Positions 43,771-54,374 of a DNA stretch of 64,000 nucleotides are shown here, piece after piece. How positions within the stretch are numbered: the first letter of the stretch is position 1; each line of letters begins with the position of its first letter. The notes under the pieces were generated by a model, which worked only from the letters and a program-made list of their open reading frames with translations, searched no databases and had not been told where the DNA came from. A program made the translations under genes and the position numbers. This stretch comes from Neostapfia colusana (taxonomy: Eukaryota > Streptophyta > Magnoliopsida > Poales > Poaceae): positions 39,835,652 through 39,899,651 of the forward strand of contig JASWHV010000012.1 in NCBI GenBank assembly GCA_030760725.1. The letters run 5' to 3'.

Positions 43771-43955
43771 GTCCGACTCTAGATCTGAGCTCCAACAAGA
43801 TCCGACGCAAGATCCGACTTGCTATGGCTAGGTCCGACATGTGTTTGGTTAGCTCCGGCGGTAGGTCCGACTAGCTTTTGTAAGTTCCGGTGCTAGGTTC
43901 TGCTAGTTTTGGTAAGCTCCGGCTAAAGGTCCGGTTAGCTTTGGCAAGGTCCGGA
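43771..43955 (+). repeat. Imperfect tandem TCCGAC/TCCGG repeats in U3
   Basis: Five TCCGAC and five TCCGG cores in 185 bp, within imperfect units of about 20-36 bp such as AGCTCCGG and GGTCCGAC followed by TAGCTTTGG. The array is present on the minus strand at 52756-52945 and is partly kept in the truncated LTR at 51246-51361. It lies upstream of the TATA box, where enhancer repeats occur in other LTRs. Confidence 0.7.
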
Positions 43956-44738
43956 GCTAAATCACAATGGTTCTGTTTTTACCATGCAAATGTTCCGAAC
44001 TTGCTTTACATCTATGGAAAGTTTACTTAGTATTCTTTTACTAAGTTTTTGAAGTGTTATAGCTGTTTACGGTGGTTAACATTTTGCTATGGTTTGCAAC
44101 ATCCTTATGTGAGGTGTTCACGTAAGGTGTTGAGGTGTTCGGAACTAACGTGAGTCAAGTCGCGGACTTGTGCTTGAAAGTATTGGTTGTTTATTCATGT
44201 GCAGGTCTTGCTTGAGTTCAAAATATGGCTGGTGACGGGATCCATTGAACTAGTCTTAGGGAGAAGATGAGGTTCAACAACCAAATTTCAGAGGAATTGT
44301 GGTTGAGTTGATCGGGAGGTCGCGTAGCATGTTTGGATTAAGAACAATGCATATGAAGGTATCATGGATGTCGTAGGAAGGTGTTTGCATGTGTGCAAGG
44401 AGTGCATGGACGTGGCAACATGGTTCCAAGGCGTGATGAAGAGATGTGGACGTAAAGAATTGGTCGGAAAGGTCCAACCGGCTGGATTATGGACTCAGGC
44501 TGCGGCTTAGTCGGTTATGGCTCGAATATGGAAAGATTTGAGTTAGTTATGATAGAATTTTTTGTGGGGCACAAAGTTGAGTTGTTTCAGGAATGTAGGA
44601 TACGTTTCTAAGGTTTTTATTAGTCTTTAGATTGCTTCTATCTGCGTATAGAAGAGTCTTGAGCAGTTATGGAAAGTTTCGATTCAGAAACTGAGTAGGA
44701 TTAGAGTCCTAGTTTGAATTGGGTTGGCCTTAGGGCTG

Positions 44739-44748
44739 GTTATATAAG
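44739..44748 (+). promoter_or_regulatory. TATA-like box of the SIRE-like LTR
   Basis: GTTATATAAG about 70 bp before AATAAA at 44810-44815. The same TATATAA core is seen inverted near 51970 and 63270, so it is conserved in all three LTRs. Confidence 0.55.
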
Positions 44749-45352
44749 CAAGGGAGGCCAGAGCTCATAGTAGAAGATGACTTTGGGCTGTTCCTCTTAT
44801 ATTTTGATCAATAAAATTCGTAATTTATAGGAGCTTTTGTGCCTTGTTCGTCCGACTTGTTTTTGTCATGTCTTCTCGTCGAGTTTCTGGACAGCACGAC
44901 AGTGCTTCGTTGTTTTGATCATAACTTGAGTTTTACAGATCCAATTGACGTGATTCTTTTTGGGTTGTCTTTGAAACTTGATTATCTATCATCAGTTGAA
45001 ATTCCGCTGTCATTGTATTTGTAGTTTCTGATCTACACGAGTTTCTTTGCAGTGTTGCAGATCTGGTTTTTACTTGAGTAGAACAGATTGACCCTCGTTT
45101 GATCTTTCGATCATAACTTGAGTTATTTTTGACGGATTTCCTTGATTCTTGTTGTTGTGTCTTTACGAATTTATTCTATATGATATATACCACTTTTGTC
45201 ATGGTTGAACATGTTTAGATCAGTCACGTAACATGGTTTCTTTAACAGATCAATTTTCTGCCGAGAGGTTTTTTGTTGCTTCCGCTAAAAAGTTTAAATC
45301 TACCATTCAGCCCTCCTCTGGTAGCTTTTCACGTGCTCTTCGATCCTACAAT

Positions 45353-45366
45353 TGGTATCAGAGCCA
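45353..45366 (+). promoter_or_regulatory. Plus SIRE-like primer binding site
   Basis: TGGTATCAGAGCCA, two bases after the LTR end; complementary to initiator-Met tRNA. Confidence 0.9.
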
Positions 45367-45411
45367 CGGTGCTCTAATCATTATGATTTGCATGTGTTTT
45401 GACTAATCATC

Positions 45412-47690
45412 ATGGAGAAATACTCCGCAAAACCTTGTGTGTTCAGTGGCATTGACTCTCAGGTTTGGAAGGCACGTATGGAGGCTTTCATCCAGGCGCA
45501 AGGCTTCGCAATATGGGAAAAGGTGTACAAGCCTTATGGCGTGCCGCCAAACGATCAAGTCACGACTACGAACATGAGAGATGTCGACAACAACAACAAA
45601 GCAAAGAACTTGATCATACAAGGATTAACTCAAAGTGACTTCGATCGTGTTGCACACCTCCGATCTGCATACGATGTGTGGAAAGCACTTTGTGACTACC
45701 ATAAAGGATCCAACACGATCAAGGAGGTAAGACAAGATATGTTCAAGAAATAATACATGCGCTTCGAGATGCAACCCGGTGAGTCAATCGATGACCTCTT
45801 TGCTCGCTTCAATAAAATTCTCAGCAACTTGCGTAGTGTCAACGTTAATTTTTCAGATGCTGAAAATGCTAGGCAATTACTAAGTGCATTAGACATGTAA
45901 ATTTGGGAGATTAAAGTTACATCTATTCGTAAATCTACTGTCATGAGTACACTTACATTAGATGTGCTATATTCTAAGTTAAAAACTCATGAAATTGACA
46001 TAATATCACGTAAGAACCCCAACAAGTTTCTTGCATTTGTTTCACAACATGACATGCCTAGCTCTAGTCAATCTCATTTTATGGTACACTTTCTTTGTTA
46101 TCCTCTATAACCCTTAAACATATTGAAGAGTTTCCAGAGGAAGAACTTGCACTCATCTCTACTCGGTTCTTAAAAGCATTGCAAAATGTGAGAACTAGAA
46201 GGAGAGGAAGTGTCGGACCTCAACGATGCTTTGAATGTGGTAAGACGGGACATTTTCATACGGATTGACATAACCTTTCAGGTCCTACTTCCTGTGATGA
46301 AAAACAAACTAGGATGAAGCACTCCTCTACAAACGATAAGAAAAAAGAAGAAGGGTTTATAGGACACCAAGTGGTAAATAGTTTTATCTTCGCACTTCAA
46401 GAACTTGGCTCGAGCGATGTGGACATCGAAAGTGATGAAGATGAAGATGATTTGGCAAACTTATGCTTCATGGCGGGCAAGTCAAGTTCAAGTATGGAGG
46501 AGGCAGAACACAACAGCGACAATGAAGAGGTATGTCCTACTTGCAAAGAAATGTGTGATGCTATTTCTCGTGCCACTGTTATAGTTAAGAAAAAGAACAA
46601 AAAGCTTAGGGACAATGCTATTAAAATTGAGTCACTAGAATCTGAAATTAATCGTTGAAATCTTTGATTCCTAGTGATGATTCTTGTTCCTCATGTGATT
46701 TAATATATGAACAATTGTCCTCTCTAAGAAGTGCACATACCTCCACACTTAATAAACTTGAGTTAGAGATTGAAAAGAACAAAGAGCTTCCTGCACTTAA
46801 TGATAAAAACTTGAAAGATGCTTTTTGTTCTACAATTGATTTGCATTGTTCTACTTATGATGATCTTAATAAGAAACTACAAGATGCTATGAATGAAATT
46901 TCTATATTGAATAATGCTTTACGTTCTCATTAAGTTAAGTATTGTTCCAATTGCAAACTAAAAGGAAAAACTTCATGTCAAAACTGCCTAGACTTGTCTA
47001 AGAAACTTGATGACATGAATAGGACACTAGAGCAATTTTGTAATGGGAATAAGAATCTGAACTTGCTGTTGAATTCTTCTAAATCTTGCAATGATAAAAC
47101 TGATTTAGATTTTGATTCCCATGCTCATGAAAGCACATCCACCTAAAATTGTAAATTCATTAGGAAGTGGTTTGATTAAAACAGTTCCTAAACAAAAAGA
47201 AGTGGTTATTAAATCTGCAGGAGTATTGTCTCATTCGGTTCGAAATAAACATGTTGTCTGCTCATCTAGACATGAACATAAAGTTAAATTTCATTGTACC
47301 TACTGTGGTAGAGATGGTCATGTCATAGATTTTTGTTATAGACTAACTAAGCAACCGAAAAAAGAAAAAAGATTGCTCGATCACATAACAACTGTGCAAA
47401 ACCTGTTGCATGTGCTGAACCGAATGTTAGGAATATGCAACCTGCTGTAATGAGTCAAAAACATGCAAAGTTTGCTACCGGACCTACTGTTTTTAGTGCT
47501 ACTCATGTAACACCTCGTAGGTCAGTAGTTGGGTACAAAAATCCTCAAACTTTGGCTCATAAACCTGCTGTTTTATCTCAGCCTTTTCGTGTTACTTCTG
47601 CTGGACGTCGTGTGACTCAGTACTGGATTCCTAAATGCCGTTTGACTAACCCCAATATTGAGTCGTCGACGTATTGTACTTCTATGTAGG
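45412..47690 (+). pseudogene. Plus SIRE-like gag, broken
   Basis: Starts MEKYSAKPCVFSGID, the usual start of this gag type. The capsid-like part runs to about 46190, a CCHC knuckle near 46230 (CFECGKTGHFHTD) and a coiled-coil region follow (46380-46930), then a second knuckle-like CTYCGRDGHVIDFC (near 47300). Stops at 45751 (Glu in the minus copy), 45898 (Ser) and 46266 (a zinc-ligand Cys), plus frameshifts near 46655, 46930 and 47440. Confidence 0.85.
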
Positions 47691-48342
47691 TTACACGCTT
47701 GAGGAAGGAGAACAATTCTCCTCCCTCTCTTTCATGTCACATGTAGAAAATGTTACTTTTGCCGATAATTCTTCAACTCCTATAATTGCTAAGGGTCCGG
47801 TTAGAGTAAATAATCAATACACTTTAAAAGATGTGGCACTTGTTAAAAATTTGAAATACAACTTGCTTTCTGTTTCACAATTGCTAGATGAAAATCTGGA
47901 AATTATTTTCACTAAAAATTGTTGCAAGGTTGTAGATTTAAATAGTGAGCTCATTTTTAATATGTCTCGGTTTGGAAGAGTTTTTAAAGATGATTTTGAT
48001 ATGTCATCCTCTAAGCATAGATGTCTAGTTGCTAATGATTCAAAAGACTTATATTTTTGGCATCGTAGACTTGGTCACGTAGGCTTTAATCATCTCACAC
48101 GTGTTAGTGTTCTTGATCGCATACATGGGTTGCCTAAGCTTAAAGGGGACAAAGAAATTTTGTGCCCTTCTTGTAGACATGCTAAGATGGTTGCAGGTTC
48201 ACATGCTCCTCTCACAATGACCATGACAACTGAACCGGGTCAACTTTTGCACCTTGACACCGTAGGACCTTCACGTGTTCAATCCTTCAGATCTAAATGC
48301 TATGTTTTTGTGATAGTTGATGACTATTCTAGATACTTTTGA
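47674..48342 (+). pseudogene. Plus SIRE-like protease remnant and integrase start
   Basis: Matches the minus copy from FSSLSF onward (VENVTFADNSSTPIIAKG), then the GAG-pre-integrase region (FWHRRLGHVGFNHL, CPSCRHAKM) and the first integrase catalytic Asp (LLHLDTVGPS). About 60 bases that encode the protease active site DSG in the minus copy are missing near 47711. A TGA at 48340-48342 interrupts the integrase. Confidence 0.85.
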
Positions 48343-49254
48343 GTTTATTTTATGGCATCTAAGAATGAAACTTTTAGTCACTTTAGAACCTTATTTCTTA
48401 GATTATCAATTGATCACCCAGGATATTTAAAAGCAATTAGAAGTGATAACGGAACCAAATTTAAAAATCAATCATTTGATCACATTTGTGCTGAAAATGG
48501 AATAGATCATCAATTTTCTTCACCATATGTACCTCAACAAAACGGTGTTGTAGAGATAAAGAACAGAACCTTATTGAGATGGCTTGTACTATGCTTGATG
48601 AATATCAAACTCCTAGAAAATTTTGGGCTGATGCAATTGCAACTGCTTGTTATGTCTCAAATCGTGTTTTCTTGCGTGCTAAGCTAGGTAAAACACGATA
48701 TGAACTTCGGTTTGGACATAGGCCTGGTGTCACACACTTTCGGGTCTTTGGTTGCAAATGCTTTGTTGAGAAACATGGTAATCTTGATAAATTTGAACCT
48801 AGATCTGTTGATGGCATGTTTCTTGGTTACCCATCTCATACTAGAGGCTACCGTGTGCTTTTACATGACACTAACAAAATTATGGAGACTTGTGAGGTTT
48901 CTTTTGATGAAGCTAGCCCAGGTACTAGCTCTAATATTGCAGGACCAGACCCATATTCGTAGGGGAGAGTATTTTCGAAGAAGATGAAGAAGTGATGCTG
49001 CTGCCCGAAAATTCAAAAGCTAATGACATTGTTCCAGCTCCTGATTTTGATTCAGAACCAGCACCAACGACCACCATTGCTGGTCCAGATCGTCCTCAAG
49101 TCACAAGTTCTTCAATTTGTGATGAACATGAAGAAGAAGGAGATTGTGCATTGTCTACTCCCCTCCGGGTCCTCAAAAGTCATTCTCCACAAGGAATGAT
49201 TGGAAGCTTGCACAAACGAGTCACACGGTCCAGCTATGATGAGTTCATAATTTG
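48343..49254 (+). pseudogene. Plus SIRE-like integrase, C-terminal part
   Basis: Continues with IRSDNGTKFKNQSFD and YVPQQNGVVE (second and third catalytic residues), a shift near 48575, then the variable linker up to LHKRVTRSS (49230). Reverse transcriptase should follow, but homology jumps directly to its far C-terminal end. Confidence 0.85.
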
Positions 49255-50123
49255 AAATGAGTATGATGGGAGAACTCACATACTTTTTGGGGCCGCAAAT
49301 CAAGCAAACCAAGGAGGGTGCTTTTGTGCATCAAACAAAGTATAAAAGAGACCTTCTTAAGCGCTTCAACATGGACAAAAGCAAGTCTCTTCGGACACCA
49401 ATGGGTACAGCAACGACACTTGAACTTGATGAATATTGTGAACCCATGGATCAAAAAGAATGTAAAAGTATGATTGGATCACTTTTGTACCTCACGACAT
49501 CAAGACCGGACATACAATTCAGTGTATGTCTTTGTGCATGATTTCAAGCTTCCCCACGTGCTTCACATCGTGAAGCCGTCAAAAGAATTCTCAGGTACTT
49601 ACATGGAACTCAAGAATTTGGCATGTTTCTTCCTTCTTCCTCAACCGTTACATTGAAATCTTTTTTGGATGCTGATTTTGGGGGTTCTAGAATTGATAGG
49701 AAAAGTACTTTGGGTGCTTGTTATTTTCTTGGTAATTCACTTGTTGCTTGGTCCTCTAGAAAACAAAATTCAGTTGCACAATCCACAGCCGAATCTGAAT
49801 ATGTGGCTGCTGCTAGCGCTTGCTCACAAATTCTTTGGATTGTTTAAACGCTTAAGGACTATGGGGTTGATCTAGATAGTGTTCCACTATTTTTTGATAA
49901 CACTAGTGCTATTTGCATTGCTAAAAACCGCGTGCAATATTCGAGAACAAAGCACGTCGACATTAGGTATAACTTTCTCCGTGATAATGTTGAAAAAGTA
50001 AACATTGTGCTTCACCATGTAGATACCAAACAACAATTGGCTAACATTTTTACGAAACCTTTGGAATTCACTCGTTTTTGTTTCATTCATAGTGAAATAG
50101 GGGTTATGCATCCTCATGGATAA
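49225..50123 (+). pseudogene. Plus SIRE-like RT end and RNase H; RT core deleted
   Basis: At about 49230 the linker is fused to the end of reverse transcriptase (FEMSMMGELTYFLGPQIKQ). Compared with the minus copy about 0.8-1 kb with the RT core and YVDD is gone. RNase H is recognisable (SVAQSTAESEYVAAASACSQ; TKHVDIRYNFLRDNV) to the stop at 50121, with frameshifts near 49540 and a stop near 49845. Confidence 0.85.
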
Positions 50124-51163
50124 AATTGAGGGGGAGTTTTGAAACTTGGGAAGTCTATGTGTGAATCTGAATTTAAAATAATATGAGCATAGTATTTCAT
50201 ATATATATATGACTTTGTGATTCATTTTATATGCTGAAAGTTCTTACTACATTACTCATGTTATACATTTTGTAGTTTTTGCCATGACTAGTAATTGGAA
50301 TAATTATTTACACTAAATCTGGTCATGATCAAACTTTCTTACTTTGTTAAACTTGTTGCATGCTCACAAGTGCTTTCAATAATGAAAAAATAATCAATCG
50401 ACTATTCACATGTTGAGCTTTTATGTTCAAATGAAAAATCAAGAAAAAGATCAAGAGAATATGCATGCATCGTACTTCTTCTTTTGAGATGGCTTATCAT
50501 TGCACTTAGATATGAACTTGGAAGAAGTTGTGTCTGACTAAAACCATATCCTTAAGCTTCTGACTGTCAAATGACATAGGATTGGCTTGGTTGGTTAGAA
50601 TAAGGCTGATGCGACATATAATCTCTTGCAAATGTCATATGGTCTGAAATTGTGCTTTGAAAAAAATTAAAATGCAGCAACAAGTGTCATACTTTCAGGT
50701 CTTCACATAGTTAAATTTGTGATATCATGACTTGCTTAAATTGAAAATTATACTTGATCTGTAGCATGGCTTACACTACTTTATGTATCTCATTGATGTG
50801 CTAGTGTAAGTTACTTGATAGTATGGCTTGGATGAGCTTTGTTTTATATGTATATGTTATAAATATGCTCATAACAATTAAAATTTCTCTTTTGAACCCT
50901 GCTGAATACATTGTCAAAGGGGGAGAAATTGATCACACATTGCACAATTCACAAGTGTTTTGGCACGATTCTTCTCAGGGGGAGAATTTTTGTTTTCCTT
51001 CTCATTTTATTTCTGATTTACAAAGGGGGAGAAATATGTATACGGGGAGAAATTTTTGTTTCAAAATTTCTTTCTCATTTGATTGTTTTCAAAACTTTTT
51101 ATGTTAATAAGCCAATGCTTGGATTTTAAGTGGTGTTGCCAATGCATTCGTCAAGGGGGAGAT
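50124..51163 (+). other. Plus SIRE-like 3' region with repeated purine tracts
   Basis: About 1 kb between pol and the 3' LTR with no convincing env-like ORF. GGGGGAGA-type tracts occur at 50916-50926, 50977-50985, 51022-51032, 51043-51050 (shorter) and 51153-51163, the last being the polypurine tract next to the LTR. Confidence 0.75.
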
Positions 51164-51370
51164 TGTGAGAGCTATGTGTGCTAAATACATTGACTATGAT
51201 GATAAAAGTTTTGAATTCAGCCAAAACACTCTTTTTGTTAGTGTCCGACTCGAGTTTCGAGCTCCGACAAGATCCTACGTAAGGTCCGACTTGCTATGGC
51301 TAGATCTGACATTTGATTGGTTAGCTCCGGCGGTAGGTCCGACAAGCTTTGTTAAGTTCCGGTGCTAGGT
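51164..51370 (+). repeat. Plus SIRE-like 3' LTR, first 207 bp only
   Basis: TGTGAGAG onward, aligning with 43693-43900 at about 85% by eye, up to TAGGT at 51366-51370 where the inverted element begins. TATA box and polyadenylation signal are missing from this piece. Confidence 0.9.
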
Positions 51371-53028
51371 TGTAGGATCGAAGTACACGTGTAAAGCTAC
51401 CAGAGGGGTGGTGAATGGTAGATAAAAACTTTTCAGCGGAAGCAACAAAACACCCCTCAGCATAAAACCGATCTGTTAAAGAAACCGTGTGTGCGACTAA
51501 TCTAAACGTGTTCAACTGTGACAAAACTAGTATAGATTGTATAGAATCAAGTCACGAAGACATCAAAACAAGAATCATGAAAATCCGTTGAGAGAAACTC
51601 TAGTTACGATCGAAAGATCGAACAAAGGTCAATCTGTACTACGCGAGAAAAACAGTTCTAGAATACTGCAAAGAAACTCGTGTAGATCGTAAACCACAAA
51701 TTCAATGACCGTAAAATTTTCACAGATGATAGATAATCAAGTTGTGAAGATAACCCAAAAAGAATCACATCAATTGGATCTGTAAAACTCGAGTTATGAT
51801 AAAACCACCGAAGCAAGGTAGTGCTGAACAGAAACTCGACGAGAAAAACTTGTCAGAAACAAGTCGGACGAACAATGCACAAAAGTTCCTTTGGAATACG
51901 ATTTTGTTTATCAAAACACAAGAGGAACAGCCCCAAAGTCTTGCTCTACAAGCTCTGGCCTCCCTTGCTTATATAACCAGCCCGAAGGCCAACTCAACTC
52001 AAACTAGGACTCCTACTCCTATTTGGATTCAAACTGTAACTTTCCAATACTGCTTAGGACTCTTCTATACGCAGATAGAAGCAATCTTAAGACTTCCAAA
52101 CACCTTAAAAACGTATCCCACATTCCTAAAATAACTCAAATTCGTGACCCACACGAAATCCTATCATAACCAACTCAAAACTTTCTTTATTTGAGTCAAA
52201 CACGACTCAGCCGCAGCCTGAGTCCATAACCTAGTCGGTTGGACCTTTCCGACCAATTCTTTACGTCCACATCTCTTCATCACACCTTGGAACCATGCAG
52301 CCACGTCCATGCACTCCTTGCACATGTGCAAACATCTTCCAATGACGTCCAAGATACCTTCATATGCATTATTCTTGATTCAAACATACTGCACAACCTC
52401 CCGATCAACTCAACCACAATTCCTCCCGAACCTGGTTGTTGAACCTCATCTTCTCCCTAAGACTAGTTCAATGGATCCTGTCACCAGCCATTTGTTGAAC
52501 TCAAGCAACACCTGCACATGAATAAACAACCAATAATTCCGAGAACAAGTCCTCAACTTGACTCTCGTTAGTTCCGAAACTACATCTTACGTGAGCACCA
52601 CACATAAGCATGTTGTAAACCATAGCAAAATGATATCAGCCATAACCACCAAAACACACCAAAAACTTAGTAAAATAATACTAAACAAACTTTCCATAAG
52701 AGTAAAGCAAGTTTGAAACATTGCAAGTTAAAAGCAGAACCATTGCAATCAAGCTCCGAACCTTACCAAAGCTAACCGGACGTTGAACCGGAGCTTACCA
52801 AAGCTAGTCGGACCTAGCGCCAGAGCTTACTGAAGCTTAGTCGGACCTAGCATGGAACTTACCAAAGCTAGTCGGACCTAGCACCAGAGCTAGCAAAAAC
52901 AAGTCAGACCTATCGTCGGACCTTGCAGGACCTTGGAACTAGAGTCGGACCTTGTTAAAAAGGTGTTTTGGTAGTATTCAAAACTTTTATCATCAAAGCC
53001 AATGTATTCAGCACACATAGGTCTCACA
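51371..53028 (-). repeat. Minus SIRE-like 3' LTR (1,658 bp)
   Basis: Reverse complement runs from TGTGAGAC (53028) to CGATCCTACA (51371). Same length and order of parts as 43693-45350. The purine tract next to it (53029-53040 on the minus strand) shows that this is the 3' LTR. Confidence 0.93.
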
Positions 53029-54028
53029 ATCTCCCCCTTGATGAATGCATTGGCAACACCACTTAAAATCTGAACATTGGCTTATTCACATGAAAAGTTT
53101 TGAAAACAATTTATCCCCCTTTGTAAATCAGAAATAAAATGAGAAGAAAAAACAAAAATACCAAAAATTCTCCCCCTGAGAAGAATCGTGCCAAAACACT
53201 TGTGAATGTGTGCAATGTGTGATCAATTTCTCCCCCTTTGACAATGTATTCAGCAAGGTACAAAAGAGAAATTTTAATTTGTTATGAGCACATTATAACA
53301 TATACATATAAAACAAAGCTCATCCAAATCCTACTATCAAGCAACTTACACTATCACATCAATGAGATACATAAAGTAGTGTAATCCATGGTAGAGATCA
53401 AGTGTAATTTTCAATTTAAGCAAGTCATGATCTCACAAACTTAACTATTTCAAGACCTGAAAGCATGACACTTGTTGCTGCATTTTATTTATCATTTAAA
53501 GCACAAATTTTGATCTTATGACATTTGCAAGAGATTATATGCAGCATCAGCCTTATTCTAACCAACCAAGTCAAGCCTATGTCATTTGACAATCAGAAGC
53601 TTAAGGACATGGTTTTAGTCATACACAACTCTTTTCAAGTTCATATCTAAGTGCAATGATAAGCCATCTCAAAAGAAGAAGTGCGATGCATGCATATTCT
53701 CTTGATCTTTTCTCATTTTTTATTTGAACATTAAAACTCAACATGTGAGTTGATTACTTGATTAATTCTTTATGATTAAAAGGACTTGTGAGCATGCAAC
53801 AAGTTCAAAACAGCAAGAAAGTTCGACCATGAACAGATTTAGTGTAAGTAATTATTCCAATTACTAGACATGTTAAAAACTACAAAATGTATAACACGAG
53901 TAATGTAGTAAGAACCTTCGACATGAAAAAGGAATCACAAAGTCATATATGCATGAAATACTATGCTCATATTATTTTAATTTCAGATTCACACATAGAC
54001 TTCCCAAGTTTCAAAATTCTCCCTCAAT
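53029..54028 (-). other. Minus SIRE-like 3' region
   Basis: About 1 kb of non-coding sequence equivalent to 50124-51163, with the inverted purine tracts CTCCCCC (53030), TCTCCCCCTGAG (near 53169), TTCTCCCCCTTTG (near 53227) and a decayed one near 53111. No gene seen. Confidence 0.75.
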
Positions 54029-54374
54029 TTAAGCCATGAGGATCCATAACCCCTATTCACTACGAATGTAACAAAAACGAGTGAAATCCAAAGGTTTTGT
54101 AAAAATGTCAGCCAATTGTTGTTCGGTATCTACATGGTGAAGCACAATGTTCCCTTTTTCGACATTATGACGGAGAAAGTGATATCTAATGTCAATGTGC
54201 TTAGTTCTCGAATGTTGCACGGGGTTTTTAGCAATGCAAATGGCACTAGTGTTATCACAAAACAGTGGAACACTATATAGATCAACCCCATAGTCCTTAA
54301 GTGTTTGAACAATCCAAAGAATTTGTGAGCAAGCACTAGCAGCAGCTACATATTCAAATTCGGTTGTGGATTGT
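54029..54374 (-). pseudogene. Minus SIRE-like pol end (RNase H C-terminus)
   Basis: Minus-strand continuation of RNase H after solo LTR D, from the ATTGT duplication to the pol stop TAA at 54029-54031. It matches 49790-50123 of the plus copy with frameshifts. Not functional. Confidence 0.8.

Larger units (their letters stand above)
43693..45350 (+). repeat. Plus SIRE-like 5' LTR (1,658 bp)
   Basis: TGTGAGAT to CGATCCTACA. Contains a TCCGAC/TCCGG repeat cluster (43771-43955), a TATA-like box (44739-44748) and AATAAA (44810-44815). It has the same length as the inverted LTR at 51371-53028. Confidence 0.92.
43693..51370 (+). mobile_element. SIRE/Maximus-like copia element, plus strand, 3' LTR interrupted
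   Basis: 5' LTR, initiator-Met primer site, degenerate gag-pol, a 1-kb 3' region with repeated purine tracts, and the first 207 bp of the 3' LTR. The gag (zinc knuckle plus long coiled coil), the pol type and the extra 3' region fit the SIRE/Maximus lineage. It inserted into the CACTA remnant. Its 3' LTR is cut at 51370 by an inverted element of the same family; the rest should lie beyond the window. The two LTR ends that can be compared differ at about 30 of 207 sites, so it is an old insertion. Confidence 0.88.

Noticed and set aside
43771..43955. Dehydration-responsive (DRE) elements
   Set aside because: The DRE core needs A or G before CCGAC; here every core is TCCGAC, so a DRE assignment is not supported.
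50823..51129. Envelope-like gene in the SIRE-like 3' region
   Set aside because: ORFs are short, overlap the purine tracts and lack a signal or membrane pattern that holds in the minus copy.
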